From positions 1-38,191 of the IMG/VR virus record IMGVR_UViG_3300029286_000123: DNA of 38,191 nucleotides. The stretch is one strand, 5' to 3'. Below the pieces are notes generated by a model. The model worked only from the letters and a program-made list of their open reading frames with translations. It was not told the origin of the DNA and ran no database searches. The position numbers and the translations under genes are program-made. The stretch is from a virus. Position 1 is the stretch's first letter. Every line of letters starts with the position of its first letter. Of the stretch, positions 1-7,018 are shown piece by piece.

Positions 1-105
1 TATGTGCTGGTATAAATAAGCTACCTAGGAATCCCAGCCCGTACGACTGACCTAGCAGACTTTGTAGAGACTTACGGGCGTAGTGCTACAACACAAGGAG
101 CAGTC
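1..105 (+). promoter_or_regulatory. Leader region before the first complete gene
   Basis: No gene is supported here. One frame stays open only from base 1 to a TAA at 13-15, so an upstream gene could end there, but four codons cannot prove it. A TATAAATA run at 11-18 resembles a -10 element, but its -35 would lie outside the window. GCCCGTA at 37-43 and TACGGGC at 73-79 are perfect inverted arms of 7 bp around a 29-nt loop, so the transcript could fold. AGGAG at 96-100 is the ribosome binding site of the gene starting at 106. The promoter reading is weak; the inverted arms are directly visible. Confidence 0.3.
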
Positions 106-747
106 ATGGCTCGTACTACTTTCTCTGGTCCGGTAAAGTCGGACAATGGCTTTGAAGGTTCGTTTGTCGGTACGCTGAATAGCACCGAGACCGGCAATAC
201 AATCACTACTACGAACACCGCAACCTCGGGCGCCTTCCAGCCCCTCGTTGTTTCCACCACCATGTCTGGCGCTGGTGCTGACGGTGGACGTGCTAACTTC
301 AACATGAACACCAATGTCGCCCTTGGCAGCTTCTCAAATGCGTTGAAGGCTGATGTTACCTACGGCGCTTCTGGCCGCACCACGGGCCTTGGCTCGTCGT
401 TCGTTGCTGAAATGACTTTGTCGGCTGGCACTTCATCGGGCACCTATGCTCCGGTTGAAATCGAACTGAACGTCCCTTCGGGCGCTTCGACTGGCACGGC
501 AACCTCCCTCATCTACGCTTCGGTTAACGGCGCTGGCGCTGCTACTTTTGATACTAATGGCGCTATCCTGACACTTGCTGGCGTTACTGCTGGTGCTGCT
601 GATGCTGTTGCTACTCCGGGTGCTACGTTTGCTGCTACGGCTACTGGTACTGCCCTTGGTGGTGCAAACCTTCGTGGTTTGAAGGTAAAGATTGGCTCTA
701 GCGTTTTCTACCTTGCCGCCATTCCTGCTGCTACGTTTGAAGCCTAA
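106..747 (+). CDS. Putative capsid decoration/head protein
   Basis: This 213-residue protein is rich in Gly, Ala, Ser and Thr and almost free of Cys and charged clusters, as is common in beta-rich virion surface proteins. The start is supported by AGGAG five bases upstream. Nothing resembles a signal peptide, and short Ala-rich strands run through residues 80-200. It opens the visible part of the structural operon, ahead of connector genes, a place where decoration or capsid-associated proteins often lie after the major capsid gene. That role is inferred from position and composition; no catalytic motif is visible. It could equally be a small head fibre or an N-terminally distinctive structural protein. 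The next gene starts 12 bases downstream. Confidence 0.45.
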   Translation: MARTTFSGPVKSDNGFEGSFVGTLNSTETGNTITTTNTATSGAFQPLVVSTTMSGAGADGGRANFNMNTNVALGSFSNALKADVTYGASGRTTGLGSSFVAEMTLSAGTSSGTYAPVEIELNVPSGASTGTATSLIYASVNGAGAATFDTNGAILTLAGVTAGAADAVATPGATFAATATGTALGGANLRGLKVKIGSSVFYLAAIPAATFEA

Positions 748-759
748 TAGGGGGCTGCT

Positions 760-1047
760 ATGGCAATGCAGACTGATGTAAAAGCGCAGCATTTCACTGC
801 CAGCGGCAGTGTTGAAGGTCTAAACCGCACTCGATTTAAATCTATTTCCTACAGGGGAAACGGTAACGACGGGTATGTGCGCCTGCGCAATGGCGGTTCA
901 AGCGGCGCAATTCTTTGCGAGCTTGATGTTGGCACAAGCGATTCGTTCACTATCTATGTTTTGTTGCCCGGCGAGGGGATTTTGTACCCGAACGGTATTT
1001 ACGTAGATCTTTCAAATGTTTCTGCCTGTACGGTGTTCTATGGCTAA
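760..1047 (+). CDS. Small beta-rich virion protein, unknown
   Basis: The 95-residue product has alternating hydrophobic and polar residues suggestive of a beta sandwich, and I do not recognise a named family. The start at 760 has AGGGGG about 6 bases upstream; a second in-frame ATG lies two codons on and cannot be excluded. It follows the putative decoration gene by 12 bases and overlaps the next start by 8 bases, so the three are probably cotranslated. Small proteins of this size between capsid and connector genes are often head-completion or decoration proteins, but that is only positional inference here. Confidence 0.45.
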   Translation: MAMQTDVKAQHFTASGSVEGLNRTRFKSISYRGNGNDGYVRLRNGGSSGAILCELDVGTSDSFTIYVLLPGEGILYPNGIYVDLSNVSACTVFYG

Positions 1048-1294
1048 GTCCCCGGCTTGGACGCGTAAGGAAGGCAAGAACCCCAAAGGCGGGTTGAACG
1101 CCAAGGGCCGTGCATCTTACAACGCAGCTAATCCGGGTAAGCCTGGTCTTAAGGCTCCGCAGCCGGAAGGCGGGGCTCGTAAAAAGTCATTCTGCGCCCG
1201 GATGTCTGGAATGAAGAAGAAGCTAACCTCTTCTAAGACTGCTAACGATCCTAACTCGCGCATCAATAAAAGCCTGCGGGCATGGAAATGCTGA
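1040..1294 (+). CDS. Basic phage protein resembling DUF6321
   Basis: The start chosen is the ATG at 1040, inside the end of the previous gene; an upstream in-frame ATG at 1016 would add eight residues of unlikely sequence. The 84-residue product begins MAKSPAWTRKEGKNPKGG and contains KSFCARMSGMK and a C-terminal WKC. These match my memory of the DUF6321 family, a small conserved phage protein of unknown function. It is strongly basic, rich in Lys, Arg and Gly, with two Cys residues that might bind a metal or form a disulfide. It sits in a run of similar basic genes. A nucleic-acid-binding or virion-internal role is plausible but not shown. Confidence 0.6.
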   Translation: MAKSPAWTRKEGKNPKGGLNAKGRASYNAANPGKPGLKAPQPEGGARKKSFCARMSGMKKKLTSSKTANDPNSRINKSLRAWKC

Positions 1295-1295
1295 C

Positions 1296-1616
1296 ATGGA
1301 AAATCAAAACGCCACAATTGCAATTCTAGGGCACAAGGTTGATGCGCTACATCAGGATGTAGGCGAAATGAAGTCCGCTTTGAAAGATGTAGCTATGGCC
1401 CTAAATAAACTAACCCTCGTGGAAGAGCGTCAGTCCCATTCAAACGCCACACAAAAGCGAATGATGGAAAAGATTGACGGTTTAGAAGGTCGAGTTGATG
1501 CGCTTGAAAAAGCAGACGTTAAGCACGGACAAGCCGCAACTTGGGTGATGAATGCAGTATGGGGAGCCGCTGGCCTCCTTTGCATGTATGTAGCTAAGAT
1601 GCTTGGGTTGATTTAA
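1296..1616 (+). CDS. Coiled-coil protein with C-terminal membrane segment (holin-like?)
   Basis: This 106-residue protein has a long amphipathic N-terminal region (about residues 8-75) with heptad-like hydrophobic spacing, then one hydrophobic stretch (about 80-104, including AVWGAAGLLCMYVAKMLGLI) that should cross the inner membrane. The layout of a coiled coil followed by one C-terminal membrane helix is that of XhlA-type hemolysin/holin accessory proteins, and no other holin is evident in the window. However, it sits among structural genes about 12 kb from the endolysin, so a holin role is only a suggestion. A small membrane-anchored structural or superinfection protein is the alternative. 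It starts one base after the previous stop and ends immediately before the next ATG. Confidence 0.5.
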   Translation: MENQNATIAILGHKVDALHQDVGEMKSALKDVAMALNKLTLVEERQSHSNATQKRMMEKIDGLEGRVDALEKADVKHGQAATWVMNAVWGAAGLLCMYVAKMLGLI

Positions 1617-2045
1617 ATGCCTAGCGTAAGTAAAAAGCAGCATAACCTTATGGCGGCGGTGGTTAACAATCCCAAGTTTGCCAAGAAGGTTGGTATCTCC
1701 AAGAAGGTTGGAGAAGAATTCATGAAGGCCGATGAAGGCCGCAAATTTCAACGAGGTGGTGAAATGAAAGAATCTAAGGCAATGATGAAGAAGAGTGGTA
1801 TGGCTTGTAAGAAGATGGCTGCTGGTGGTATGCCGATGGTCGAGAAGAACGGCCAAAAGGTGCCGGCTTTTGCTGCTGACGGCAAGGGCAAGATGGCCAA
1901 GGGCGGCAAGGCTAAGTGCATGGCCAAGGGTGGTCTGGCTGCTGGTCACAAGGCAGCTGATGGTATTGCTAAAAAGGGCAAGACTAAGGCCATGATGCCC
2001 AAGATGGCCGGATCAACCGGCATGAAGCGCGGCGGCAAGTGCTAA
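1617..2045 (+). CDS. Very basic Lys/Gly/Met-rich repeat protein
   Basis: The 142-residue product opens with PSVSKKQHNLMAAVVNNPKFAKKVG, split here as PSVSKKQHNLMAAV and NPKFAKKVG, a pattern I associate with small phage proteins of unknown function. From about residue 50 it becomes a low-complexity tail with repeated KGGKA, MAKGG and KKGK blocks plus several Cys. The high positive charge suggests binding to DNA or RNA, perhaps inside the capsid, but there is no folded DNA-binding motif. It starts directly after the previous stop. An alternative-frame ORF at 1795-1995 is a by-product of the repeats. Confidence 0.5.
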   Translation: MPSVSKKQHNLMAAVVNNPKFAKKVGISKKVGEEFMKADEGRKFQRGGEMKESKAMMKKSGMACKKMAAGGMPMVEKNGQKVPAFAADGKGKMAKGGKAKCMAKGGLAAGHKAADGIAKKGKTKAMMPKMAGSTGMKRGGKC

Positions 2046-2055
2046 GGAGCTAGTA

Positions 2056-2370
2056 ATGCCAACTACTAAAGATAGTTTTCTTAGCCGCATGGCAAAAGAA
2101 TATGTTGTTGAGCCGTACAAGCGTATGCGCGATAAAAGCGAGAAAGAGCTTCGTGCAGAGCAGTACATGGGAACGACCAAAGAAGAAGCCAAAGAAATGC
2201 AAGATGCATATCAGGCAACCAAAAATCGCAAAAAGGCTCTTCCTGCAGCTCCTTCTGAAGATGGCATGAAGAAAGGCGGCAAGGTCAAAAAGTACGCTAA
2301 AGGCGGATCTGCCTCTGCACGTGCTGATGGTTGCTGCATCAAGGGCAAGACCCGTGGGAAGATGGTATGA
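2056..2370 (+). CDS. Small basic phage protein with Cys-containing tail
   Basis: AAGGAG eight bases upstream supports the ATG at 2056. The 104-residue product has a helical charged N-terminal half (residues 5-60) and a low-complexity C-terminal half with KKGGKVKKYAKGG followed by ARADGCCIKGKTRGKMV. That kind of ending recurs in small virion-region proteins of uncultured phages. Function is unknown. It shares the Lys/Gly character of its upstream neighbour, so the two may be related in role. The last four bases overlap the start of the HNH endonuclease, which appears to have been placed right at this gene boundary. Confidence 0.5.
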   Translation: MPTTKDSFLSRMAKEYVVEPYKRMRDKSEKELRAEQYMGTTKEEAKEMQDAYQATKNRKKALPAAPSEDGMKKGGKVKKYAKGGSASARADGCCIKGKTRGKMV

Positions 2371-2828
2371 AAGAGCGGTTCTGGGTCAAAGTAGACAGCA
2401 CTAAAGAAGGGTGCTGGGAATGGACGGGTGCGCTTAACAATGGATATGGGTGGTTTAATGTAGATGGCAAACCCAAACATGCGCATCGCGTAGCTGCTTT
2501 GTTATCTGGAAAAATTTCTAGTCTTTCTGAGTCACTACACGTTTTACATACATGTGATAACCCGAAATGCTGCAATCCTGACCACTTATTTTTAGGCACT
2601 AACGCTGATAATGTAGCGGATAGAGTCAAAAAAGGGCGAAGCGGGTACAAACGTTTTATAGGCCAATCTAACGGTATGTCTAAACTTGCTGATGCGCAAA
2701 TTAAAGAGATTAAAGACTTATACTTTAGCTCTTCTTATAGTCAATCTGCTTTAGCGCGTATGTATGGAGTAAAACAACCGCATATAAGTAGGATAGTTAA
2801 TGGCGTTCGTTGTGGGGGTGTAGTTTGA
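2367..2828 (+). CDS. HNH homing endonuclease with C-terminal helix-turn-helix
   Basis: The 153-residue protein begins at the ATG at 2367, overlapping the previous stop as ATGA. Residues 2-20 hold the usual N-terminal FW-V motif followed by GCWEWTGALNNGYG. The core has LHVLHTCDNPKCCNPDHLFLG, read as LHVLHTCDNP and KCCNPDHLFLG: this is the HNH_3 active site with Cys pairs for a structural zinc and the catalytic His residues. The C-terminal part contains SQSALARMYGVKQPHISRIV, a helix-turn-helix that would contact target DNA. Free-standing HNH genes like this nick or cut intron-less or cognate phage genomes and spread into them. It sits between two small structural genes without breaking either, which suggests an insertion at a tolerated site. 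Confidence 0.85.
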   Translation: MKERFWVKVDSTKEGCWEWTGALNNGYGWFNVDGKPKHAHRVAALLSGKISSLSESLHVLHTCDNPKCCNPDHLFLGTNADNVADRVKKGRSGYKRFIGQSNGMSKLADAQIKEIKDLYFSSSYSQSALARMYGVKQPHISRIVNGVRCGGVV

Positions 2829-3106
2829 GACCGAGTCGGGGTATGGGCTGTATCAATCCTTCAAAGATGCCGAAGGCTAAGACTATTCGTCGCAAAGACA
2901 ACCCCGACGAAGTTACTCAATACAAAGAAGGTGGTGTAAGTAAAGTTAATGAAGCAGGCAATTACACCAAACCCGGTATGCGTAAGTCTTTGTTTAACAG
3001 CATTAAGGCTGGCGGCAAGGGCGGCGCACCGGGGCAGTGGTCAGCGCGTAAAAGTCAAATGCTAGCCATGCAATACAAGAAGCGTGGCGGTGGGTACCGC
3101 GACTAA
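2825..3106 (+). CDS. Small basic phage protein resembling DUF5872
   Basis: The likely start is TTG at 2825, overlapping the HNH stop as TTGA, because it gives the plausible N-terminus RPSRGMGCINPSKMPKAK; ATG at 2843 or 2867 are alternatives, and a TTG at 2810 is less likely. The C-terminal half has the pattern AGNYTKPGMRKSLFNSIKAG, then GGAPGQWSARKSQMLA and a GGGYRD ending, which matches my memory of DUF5872. Function is unknown; the protein is basic and Gly-rich. Having its probable start fall inside the HNH stop suggests that translation is now coupled to the inserted endonuclease. Confidence 0.55.
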   Translation: MRPSRGMGCINPSKMPKAKTIRRKDNPDEVTQYKEGGVSKVNEAGNYTKPGMRKSLFNSIKAGGKGGAPGQWSARKSQMLAMQYKKRGGGYRD

Positions 3107-3351
3107 TGAAAAAGCCCCAACAAAGCCTTAAGAATTGGACTGATCAGAAGTGGAGAACCCGTAGTGGCAAGCCGTCAACGCAAGGATCGAAAGCAACCGG
3201 AGAGCGATACTTACCGGAAGCAGCGATTAAATCGTTATCTTCGTCAGAATATGCTGCAACGACTAGAGCGAAGAGAGCGGGAAAAAGAGCAGGGAAGCAG
3301 TTCGTAGCGCAGCCAAAAACCATTGCAAAGAAAACCGCGAGATTTAGATGA
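3106..3351 (+). CDS. Small basic phage protein, conserved type
   Basis: The 81-residue product has pI clearly basic, with Lys and Arg at about one quarter of positions. It contains SLKNWTDQKWRTRSGKPS, GERYLPEAAIKSLSSSEYAA and a tail KTIAKKTARFR. I recognise this arrangement from other environmental phage genomes but know no function. The start overlaps the previous stop by one base (TAATG) and the end overlaps the connector gene by four bases, so it belongs to the same translational chain. A DNA-binding or scaffold role would fit the charge but is not demonstrated. Confidence 0.55.
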   Translation: MKKPQQSLKNWTDQKWRTRSGKPSTQGSKATGERYLPEAAIKSLSSSEYAATTRAKRAGKRAGKQFVAQPKTIAKKTARFR

Positions 3352-4277
3352 CCACCACTGGCACTACAGCTTTTAACCTAGACATGAACGACCTTATTGA
3401 AGAGGCGTTCGAGCGTTGTGGCAAAGAGCTGAGGACCGGTTACGACTTTCGTACAGCCCGTCGTTCGTTAAATCTGCTAACGATTGAATGGGCCAATCGC
3501 GGCATTAATCTGTGGACGGTAGAGCAGGGTCAGATTCAGATGGCTACTGGTCAGGCCATTTATCCATTGCCTGTCGATACCATTGATCTGTTGGACACTG
3601 TAATTCGCCAAAACAACGGCACCTCCAATCAGACCGACATCAATATCAGCCGCATTGCTGAACCGACATATATCAGCATTCCAAACAAGCTAGCCCAAGG
3701 GCGCCCGATTCAGGTGTGGGTAAACCGCCAATCAGGGCAAGAAAATGCTACATCTGTAACCCTAGCTGCAAATATATCTGCCACAGACACGACGATTACG
3801 TTGTCTTCCGTGCAAGGTCTAGCCTCTGCAGGGTTCATCAAGATCGGTAGCGAAACTATCAGCTACCCGAACGTAGACCCAGACACTAAGCAGCTTCTCA
3901 ACTGCGCTCGCGGGCAAAACAACACAACTGCAGCTTCCCATACTAGCGGGGCTGCTATTACTGTTCAGAACCTTCCTTCTATCAACGTGTGGCCGACTCC
4001 TAGCTCGCCTGGCGATCAGTACATGTTTGTGTACTACCGTATGCGACGCATTCAAGATGCTGGTGGCGGCACGTCGGTTCAAGACATTCCTTTCCGCTTT
4101 ATTCCGTGCATGGTTGCCGGGCTGGCGTCGCAGCTAAGCATGAAGCTGGAAGGGGTTGACCCTATGCGCATTCAAGCACTAAAGATGGACTACGAACAGC
4201 AGTTCCAAATGGCAGCGGATGAGGACCGAGATAAGGCTCCGTTGCGGTTTGTGCCGAGGAATATGTTCTATGCCTAA
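3348..4277 (+). CDS. P22 gp4-like head-tail connector (tail accessory factor)
   Basis: The 309-residue protein has a helical N-terminal region with RTGYDFRTARRSLNLLTIEW and a C-terminal helical region ending near residue 300, the pattern of the P22 gp4-type tail accessory factors that assemble under the portal ring. Between them, at about residues 136-207, lies an extra Thr/Ser/Gly-rich beta segment with TTITLSSVQGLASAGFIKIG, which looks like an inserted immunoglobulin-like or similar surface domain. Gp4 proteins close the portal and receive the tail tube in short-tailed phages. The start overlaps the upstream gene as ATGA and the end overlaps the next gene by eight bases. Confidence 0.7.
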   Translation: MTTTGTTAFNLDMNDLIEEAFERCGKELRTGYDFRTARRSLNLLTIEWANRGINLWTVEQGQIQMATGQAIYPLPVDTIDLLDTVIRQNNGTSNQTDINISRIAEPTYISIPNKLAQGRPIQVWVNRQSGQENATSVTLAANISATDTTITLSSVQGLASAGFIKIGSETISYPNVDPDTKQLLNCARGQNNTTAASHTSGAAITVQNLPSINVWPTPSSPGDQYMFVYYRMRRIQDAGGGTSVQDIPFRFIPCMVAGLASQLSMKLEGVDPMRIQALKMDYEQQFQMAADEDRDKAPLRFVPRNMFYA

Positions 4278-4698
4278 TCGTTTTGCATCCGGCAAGTTTG
4301 CGATTGCTGAATGTGATCGATGCGGGCAGCGATATAAGCTGAAAGAGCTTAGGACTCAAACGGTTAAGACTAAGCCGTACAAAGTTAAAGTGTGCCGTAG
4401 TTGTTGGGATCCAGATCATCCGCAGTTACAATTGGGCATGTACCCGGTAAACGATCCACAAGCTGTTCGTGAGCCGCGCCCGGATGTAAGCTATCGAGTA
4501 TCTGGCACAAGTGGTTTACAGATTGTAGATACTAGTACAACAGATCCGGATGCATTTGGTACACCTGAAGGTGGCAGTCGTATCATTCAGTGGGGCTGGG
4601 CGCCTGTTGGTGGATCAAGAGCTAACGATGCTGGGCTTACCCCCAACAATCTAGTGCTGAATATTCAGCTGGGCACCGTAACGGTGGCCGTTACTTAA
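4270..4698 (+). CDS. Zinc-ribbon virion-region protein
   Basis: The ATG at 4270, overlapping the connector stop, was chosen; the upstream ATG at 4219 lies deep in the connector gene. Of 142 residues, the first 50 contain AIAECDRCGQRYKL and VKVCRSCWD, two CxxC pairs that form a zinc ribbon. The rest, from about residue 75, is beta-rich and ends in a hydrophobic NLVLNIQLGTVTVAVT. The combination is typical of small phage proteins coded next to gp4-like connectors, but its role is unknown. It could be a connector accessory protein stabilised by zinc. Confidence 0.6.
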   Translation: MPNRFASGKFAIAECDRCGQRYKLKELRTQTVKTKPYKVKVCRSCWDPDHPQLQLGMYPVNDPQAVREPRPDVSYRVSGTSGLQIVDTSTTDPDAFGTPEGGSRIIQWGWAPVGGSRANDAGLTPNNLVLNIQLGTVTVAVT

Positions 4699-4708
4699 GG
4701 AGCAAGAA

Positions 4709-4888
4709 ATGGACGCAAAGAAGGCTGTTCACAAGCATGAAAAGGCTATGCATCCCGGCAAGCCCATGACCAAGCTGCGCAAGGGTGGCAAAACTAACGA
4801 AGAAATGAAGAGCTTGGGCCGTGGCATGGCTAAGGTTGCCAATCAAAAGTCCCCGTCGTTTACTTATAAGAAGACCGGCCGTGGCTAA
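4709..4888 (+). CDS. 59-residue basic phage protein
   Basis: A short gene between two recognised genes. AAGGAG at 4697-4702 lies six bases before the ATG, and the frame stays open to TAA at 4886-4888. The product starts MDAKKAVHKHEKAMHPGKP and then has TKLRKGGKTNEEMKSLGRG and an ending SPSFTYKKTGRG. The MHPGKP-TKLRKGGKTNE pattern matches other small Lys/Gly-rich phage proteins. The stop overlaps the GTG start of the next gene by eight bases. Function is unknown; the composition fits the basic-protein family that fills this part of the window. Confidence 0.6.
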   Translation: MDAKKAVHKHEKAMHPGKPMTKLRKGGKTNEEMKSLGRGMAKVANQKSPSFTYKKTGRG

Positions 4889-5171
4889 GTACTCACATAA
4901 AATCAGCGGGAAAGAAGTCGGTGCTGCAGAGGTATACGCGCCGCCGCATGATATGAAAGGTAAGGCTATGACTACGCAAGATATGAAGCGCGCGGTTAGT
5001 ACTGGAGAAGATCCCAACCGCATGCGTTCGCAAGACGTTCGTCCGGAAACTCCGGCAATGCGCGTTAGTGTTGGCAATCCCGACCGCGATGACGTTAAGA
5101 CGGATGGCATCAAGATCCGTGGTACGGGTGCCGCAACCAAGGGCACTATGGCTCGGGGGCCGATGGCGTGA
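4881..5171 (+). CDS. Small conserved phage protein, unknown
   Basis: The best start is GTG at 4881, giving MAKYSHKISGKEVGAAEVY; the earlier ATG at 4821 would translate the neighbouring gene out of frame. The 96-residue product carries DMKRAVSTGEDPNRMRSQDV, VSVGNPDRDDVKTDGIKIRG and an ending GTMARGPMA. These blocks look conserved rather than low-complexity. No enzyme motif is visible. It overlaps its upstream neighbour by eight bases and its downstream neighbour by four (GTGA), so it is likely made together with both. Confidence 0.55.
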   Translation: MAKYSHKISGKEVGAAEVYAPPHDMKGKAMTTQDMKRAVSTGEDPNRMRSQDVRPETPAMRVSVGNPDRDDVKTDGIKIRGTGAATKGTMARGPMA

Positions 5172-5884
5172 ACTATACGCAGTTGTTTGATGCTATTCAG
5201 TCATACACGGAAAATAATTTTCCGGCGTTTACGCTCGCCGATTCGAGTACAGACACAACGACTGAACAGATCAACCGCTTTATTCAACAAGCGGAACAGC
5301 GCATCTATAACACTGTGCAGTTTCCCTCAATCAGAAAAAACATGGTTGGGGTTACGCAAGCAAACAACAAATACTTGTCTTGCCCTGAAGATTTTTTGGC
5401 CGTGTATTCAATGGCCGTGATAACGGACGTTACGGGCGGCAATCTCAATACTGGCACGTATGAGTATTTGCTAAACAAAGATGTGAACTACATCCGACAA
5501 GCCTACCCAACACCCAACGACACCGGGGTGCCAAAGTATTACGCTTTGTTTGGGCCAAAGGTAATGAGCGCAACCATTACAACAGAGCTGTCTTTTATTC
5601 TTGGCCCAACGCCTGATGCAATCTACAACGTAGAGTTGCACTACTACTACTATCCAGAGTCAATTGTGACCGCCGGTACTTCTTGGGTTGGTGACAATTT
5701 TGATAGCGTTTTGCTATATGGAGCTTTGGTTGAGGCATACACCTATATGAAGGGTGAGTCAGACATGCTCCAGCTTTACGAGGCCAAGTACAAAGAAGCT
5801 CTTGGGCTGGCCAAGCGTTTGGGCGACGGCATGGAGCGCCAGGACGCATATCGTTCTGGTCAATATCGGCAGCCGGTGACTTGA
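5168..5884 (+). CDS. Phage head-tail adaptor-like structural protein
   Basis: This 238-residue protein starts at GTG 5168, overlapping the previous stop as GTGA. It has a helical N-terminus (residues 1-55) with TTEQINRFIQQAEQRIYNTV, a middle beta-rich domain, and a C-terminal helical bundle with VLLYGALVEAYTYMKGESD and YEAKYKEALGLAKRLGDG. That order (helix, beta sheet, long C-terminal helices) is common in adaptor or stopper proteins of podovirus heads, and the gene lies right after the gp4-like connector block. The role is inferred from layout and position. An alternative-frame ORF at 5187-5420 is a shadow. Confidence 0.6.
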   Translation: MNYTQLFDAIQSYTENNFPAFTLADSSTDTTTEQINRFIQQAEQRIYNTVQFPSIRKNMVGVTQANNKYLSCPEDFLAVYSMAVITDVTGGNLNTGTYEYLLNKDVNYIRQAYPTPNDTGVPKYYALFGPKVMSATITTELSFILGPTPDAIYNVELHYYYYPESIVTAGTSWVGDNFDSVLLYGALVEAYTYMKGESDMLQLYEAKYKEALGLAKRLGDGMERQDAYRSGQYRQPVT

Positions 5885-5885
5885 A

Positions 5886-6311
5886 ATGCCATTTACTGGA
5901 AACTACACCTGCAATAGTTTTAAAGAAGGTCTGTTTGACGGGTCTTTTGATTTTGGATCAGGCACGTCTGATGTATACAAAATTGCTTTGTATACGAATG
6001 CAGCATCGCTAGACGAAACAACAACCGCATACACCGCCAATGGTGAAACAAGCGGCGGAAACTATGTGGCTGGTGGAAACACAATTACGCCATCTCTAGC
6101 CTCTTTGAATGGCACGTCGTATGTAGATTTTAGTAACGCAACGTGGACCGGATCAATTACAGCCCGTGGAGCGTTAATCTACAAGTTCAACGGAACTACC
6201 AATCCAGCAGTTTGTGTTTTGGATTTTGGAAACGACAAAACCTCTACGGCTACGTTTACCGTAGAATTTCCTGCAGCAACAAGTACATCGGCAATTATAA
6301 GGATTACGTAA
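5886..6311 (+). CDS. Beta-rich virion protein, paralogue A
   Basis: The 141-residue product is Thr/Ser/Gly-rich. It shares a pattern with the protein encoded at 6519-6995: a short N-terminal helix with a GLFDGSFDFGSG-type turn, DVYKIALYTNAASLD, then TTTAYTANGETSGGNYVAGG, and an ending of the form STATFTVEFP-TS-AIIRIT. The aligned features are DTFKAALYLA, TTAYTVSGEVSGSGYTAGG and TFTLTMP-NALLRLSTT in the paralogue. The fold is probably a jelly-roll-like or immunoglobulin-like virion module. A role as decoration or tail protein cannot be decided. It starts one base after the preceding stop and overlaps the next start by one base. Confidence 0.55.
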   Translation: MPFTGNYTCNSFKEGLFDGSFDFGSGTSDVYKIALYTNAASLDETTTAYTANGETSGGNYVAGGNTITPSLASLNGTSYVDFSNATWTGSITARGALIYKFNGTTNPAVCVLDFGNDKTSTATFTVEFPAATSTSAIIRIT

Positions 6312-6505
6312 TGGCTTTTATTACTACCACAAAAGGTGATATGGACGAAGCTCTGCTTGAGAAAAAAGAAGGCTTCGTAGACAATGATAACGAGTACACA
6401 ACGTGGGTTGAGTATTGGCATGAAGATGAACTTGTCCATCGGTCTGTACACGTGACTTTGAAACAAATGCCTGTTTTTGCTGGTGCAGAAGCGGCATCTT
6501 TTTAA
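6311..6505 (+). CDS. 64-residue acidic protein between two paralogues
   Basis: The ATG at 6311 overlaps the stop of paralogue A (TAATG); an earlier in-frame ATG at 6143 lies inside that gene and is rejected. The product is acidic, with DMDEALLEKKEGFVDNDNEY and TTWVEYWHEDELVHRSVHV, and looks like a small alpha/beta domain. I do not recognise it. Lying between two related beta-rich genes, it may form a complex with them, but this is inferred from position only. Confidence 0.5.
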   Translation: MAFITTTKGDMDEALLEKKEGFVDNDNEYTTWVEYWHEDELVHRSVHVTLKQMPVFAGAEAASF

Positions 6506-6518
6506 TTAGGAGCATTAG

Positions 6519-6995
6519 ATGGCTAATACTCAATCGATGTGCACCTCCTTTATGGGGGAACTTCTTACTGGTACTCATAACTTTGGTACTGGTGTTATTC
6601 GAGCATCTACTACAGCGGACACGTTTAAGGCCGCTTTGTACCTTGCCTCGGCAACTATTAATGCCAGTACAACTGCGTACACTGTAAGTGGAGAAGTTAG
6701 TGGCTCGGGCTATACCGCTGGTGGCGTATCTATTTCTTCCTGGAATGCCCCGACGGCTACCAACGCTTCGGCTACTGCCGGCGTTGCTTTTACGACGCCC
6801 ACGGCATCTTTTACTTATAGCACGGTGACTTTGACCACTGCGTTTGATACTGTGTTGATCTACAACTCGACGCAAAGTGATAAGGCTGTCAGTGTTCATA
6901 CCTTTGGTTCGCAAACCGTGACCGCTGGTACGTTTACTCTGACTATGCCGACCAACAACACTACCAACGCTCTGCTGCGCCTTTCTACGACGTAA
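6519..6995 (+). CDS. Beta-rich virion protein, paralogue B
   Basis: TTAGGAG lies about six bases before the ATG. The 158-residue product parallels the protein at 5886-6311 across its length: a short helical lead, a FKAALYLA strand, TTAYTVSGEVSGSGYTAGG, and a TFTLTMP-LLRLSTT ending. It is about 17 residues longer, the extra length being a Thr/Ala-rich insertion around residues 70-95. Tandem duplication followed by divergence is the simplest explanation. Such pairs often build alternating surface or tail structures. The next gene follows after 23 bases. Confidence 0.55.
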   Translation: MANTQSMCTSFMGELLTGTHNFGTGVIRASTTADTFKAALYLASATINASTTAYTVSGEVSGSGYTAGGVSISSWNAPTATNASATAGVAFTTPTASFTYSTVTLTTAFDTVLIYNSTQSDKAVSVHTFGSQTVTAGTFTLTMPTNNTTNALLRLSTT

Positions 6996-7018
6996 TTTAA
7001 CCCTGAAAGGTAGTAACT

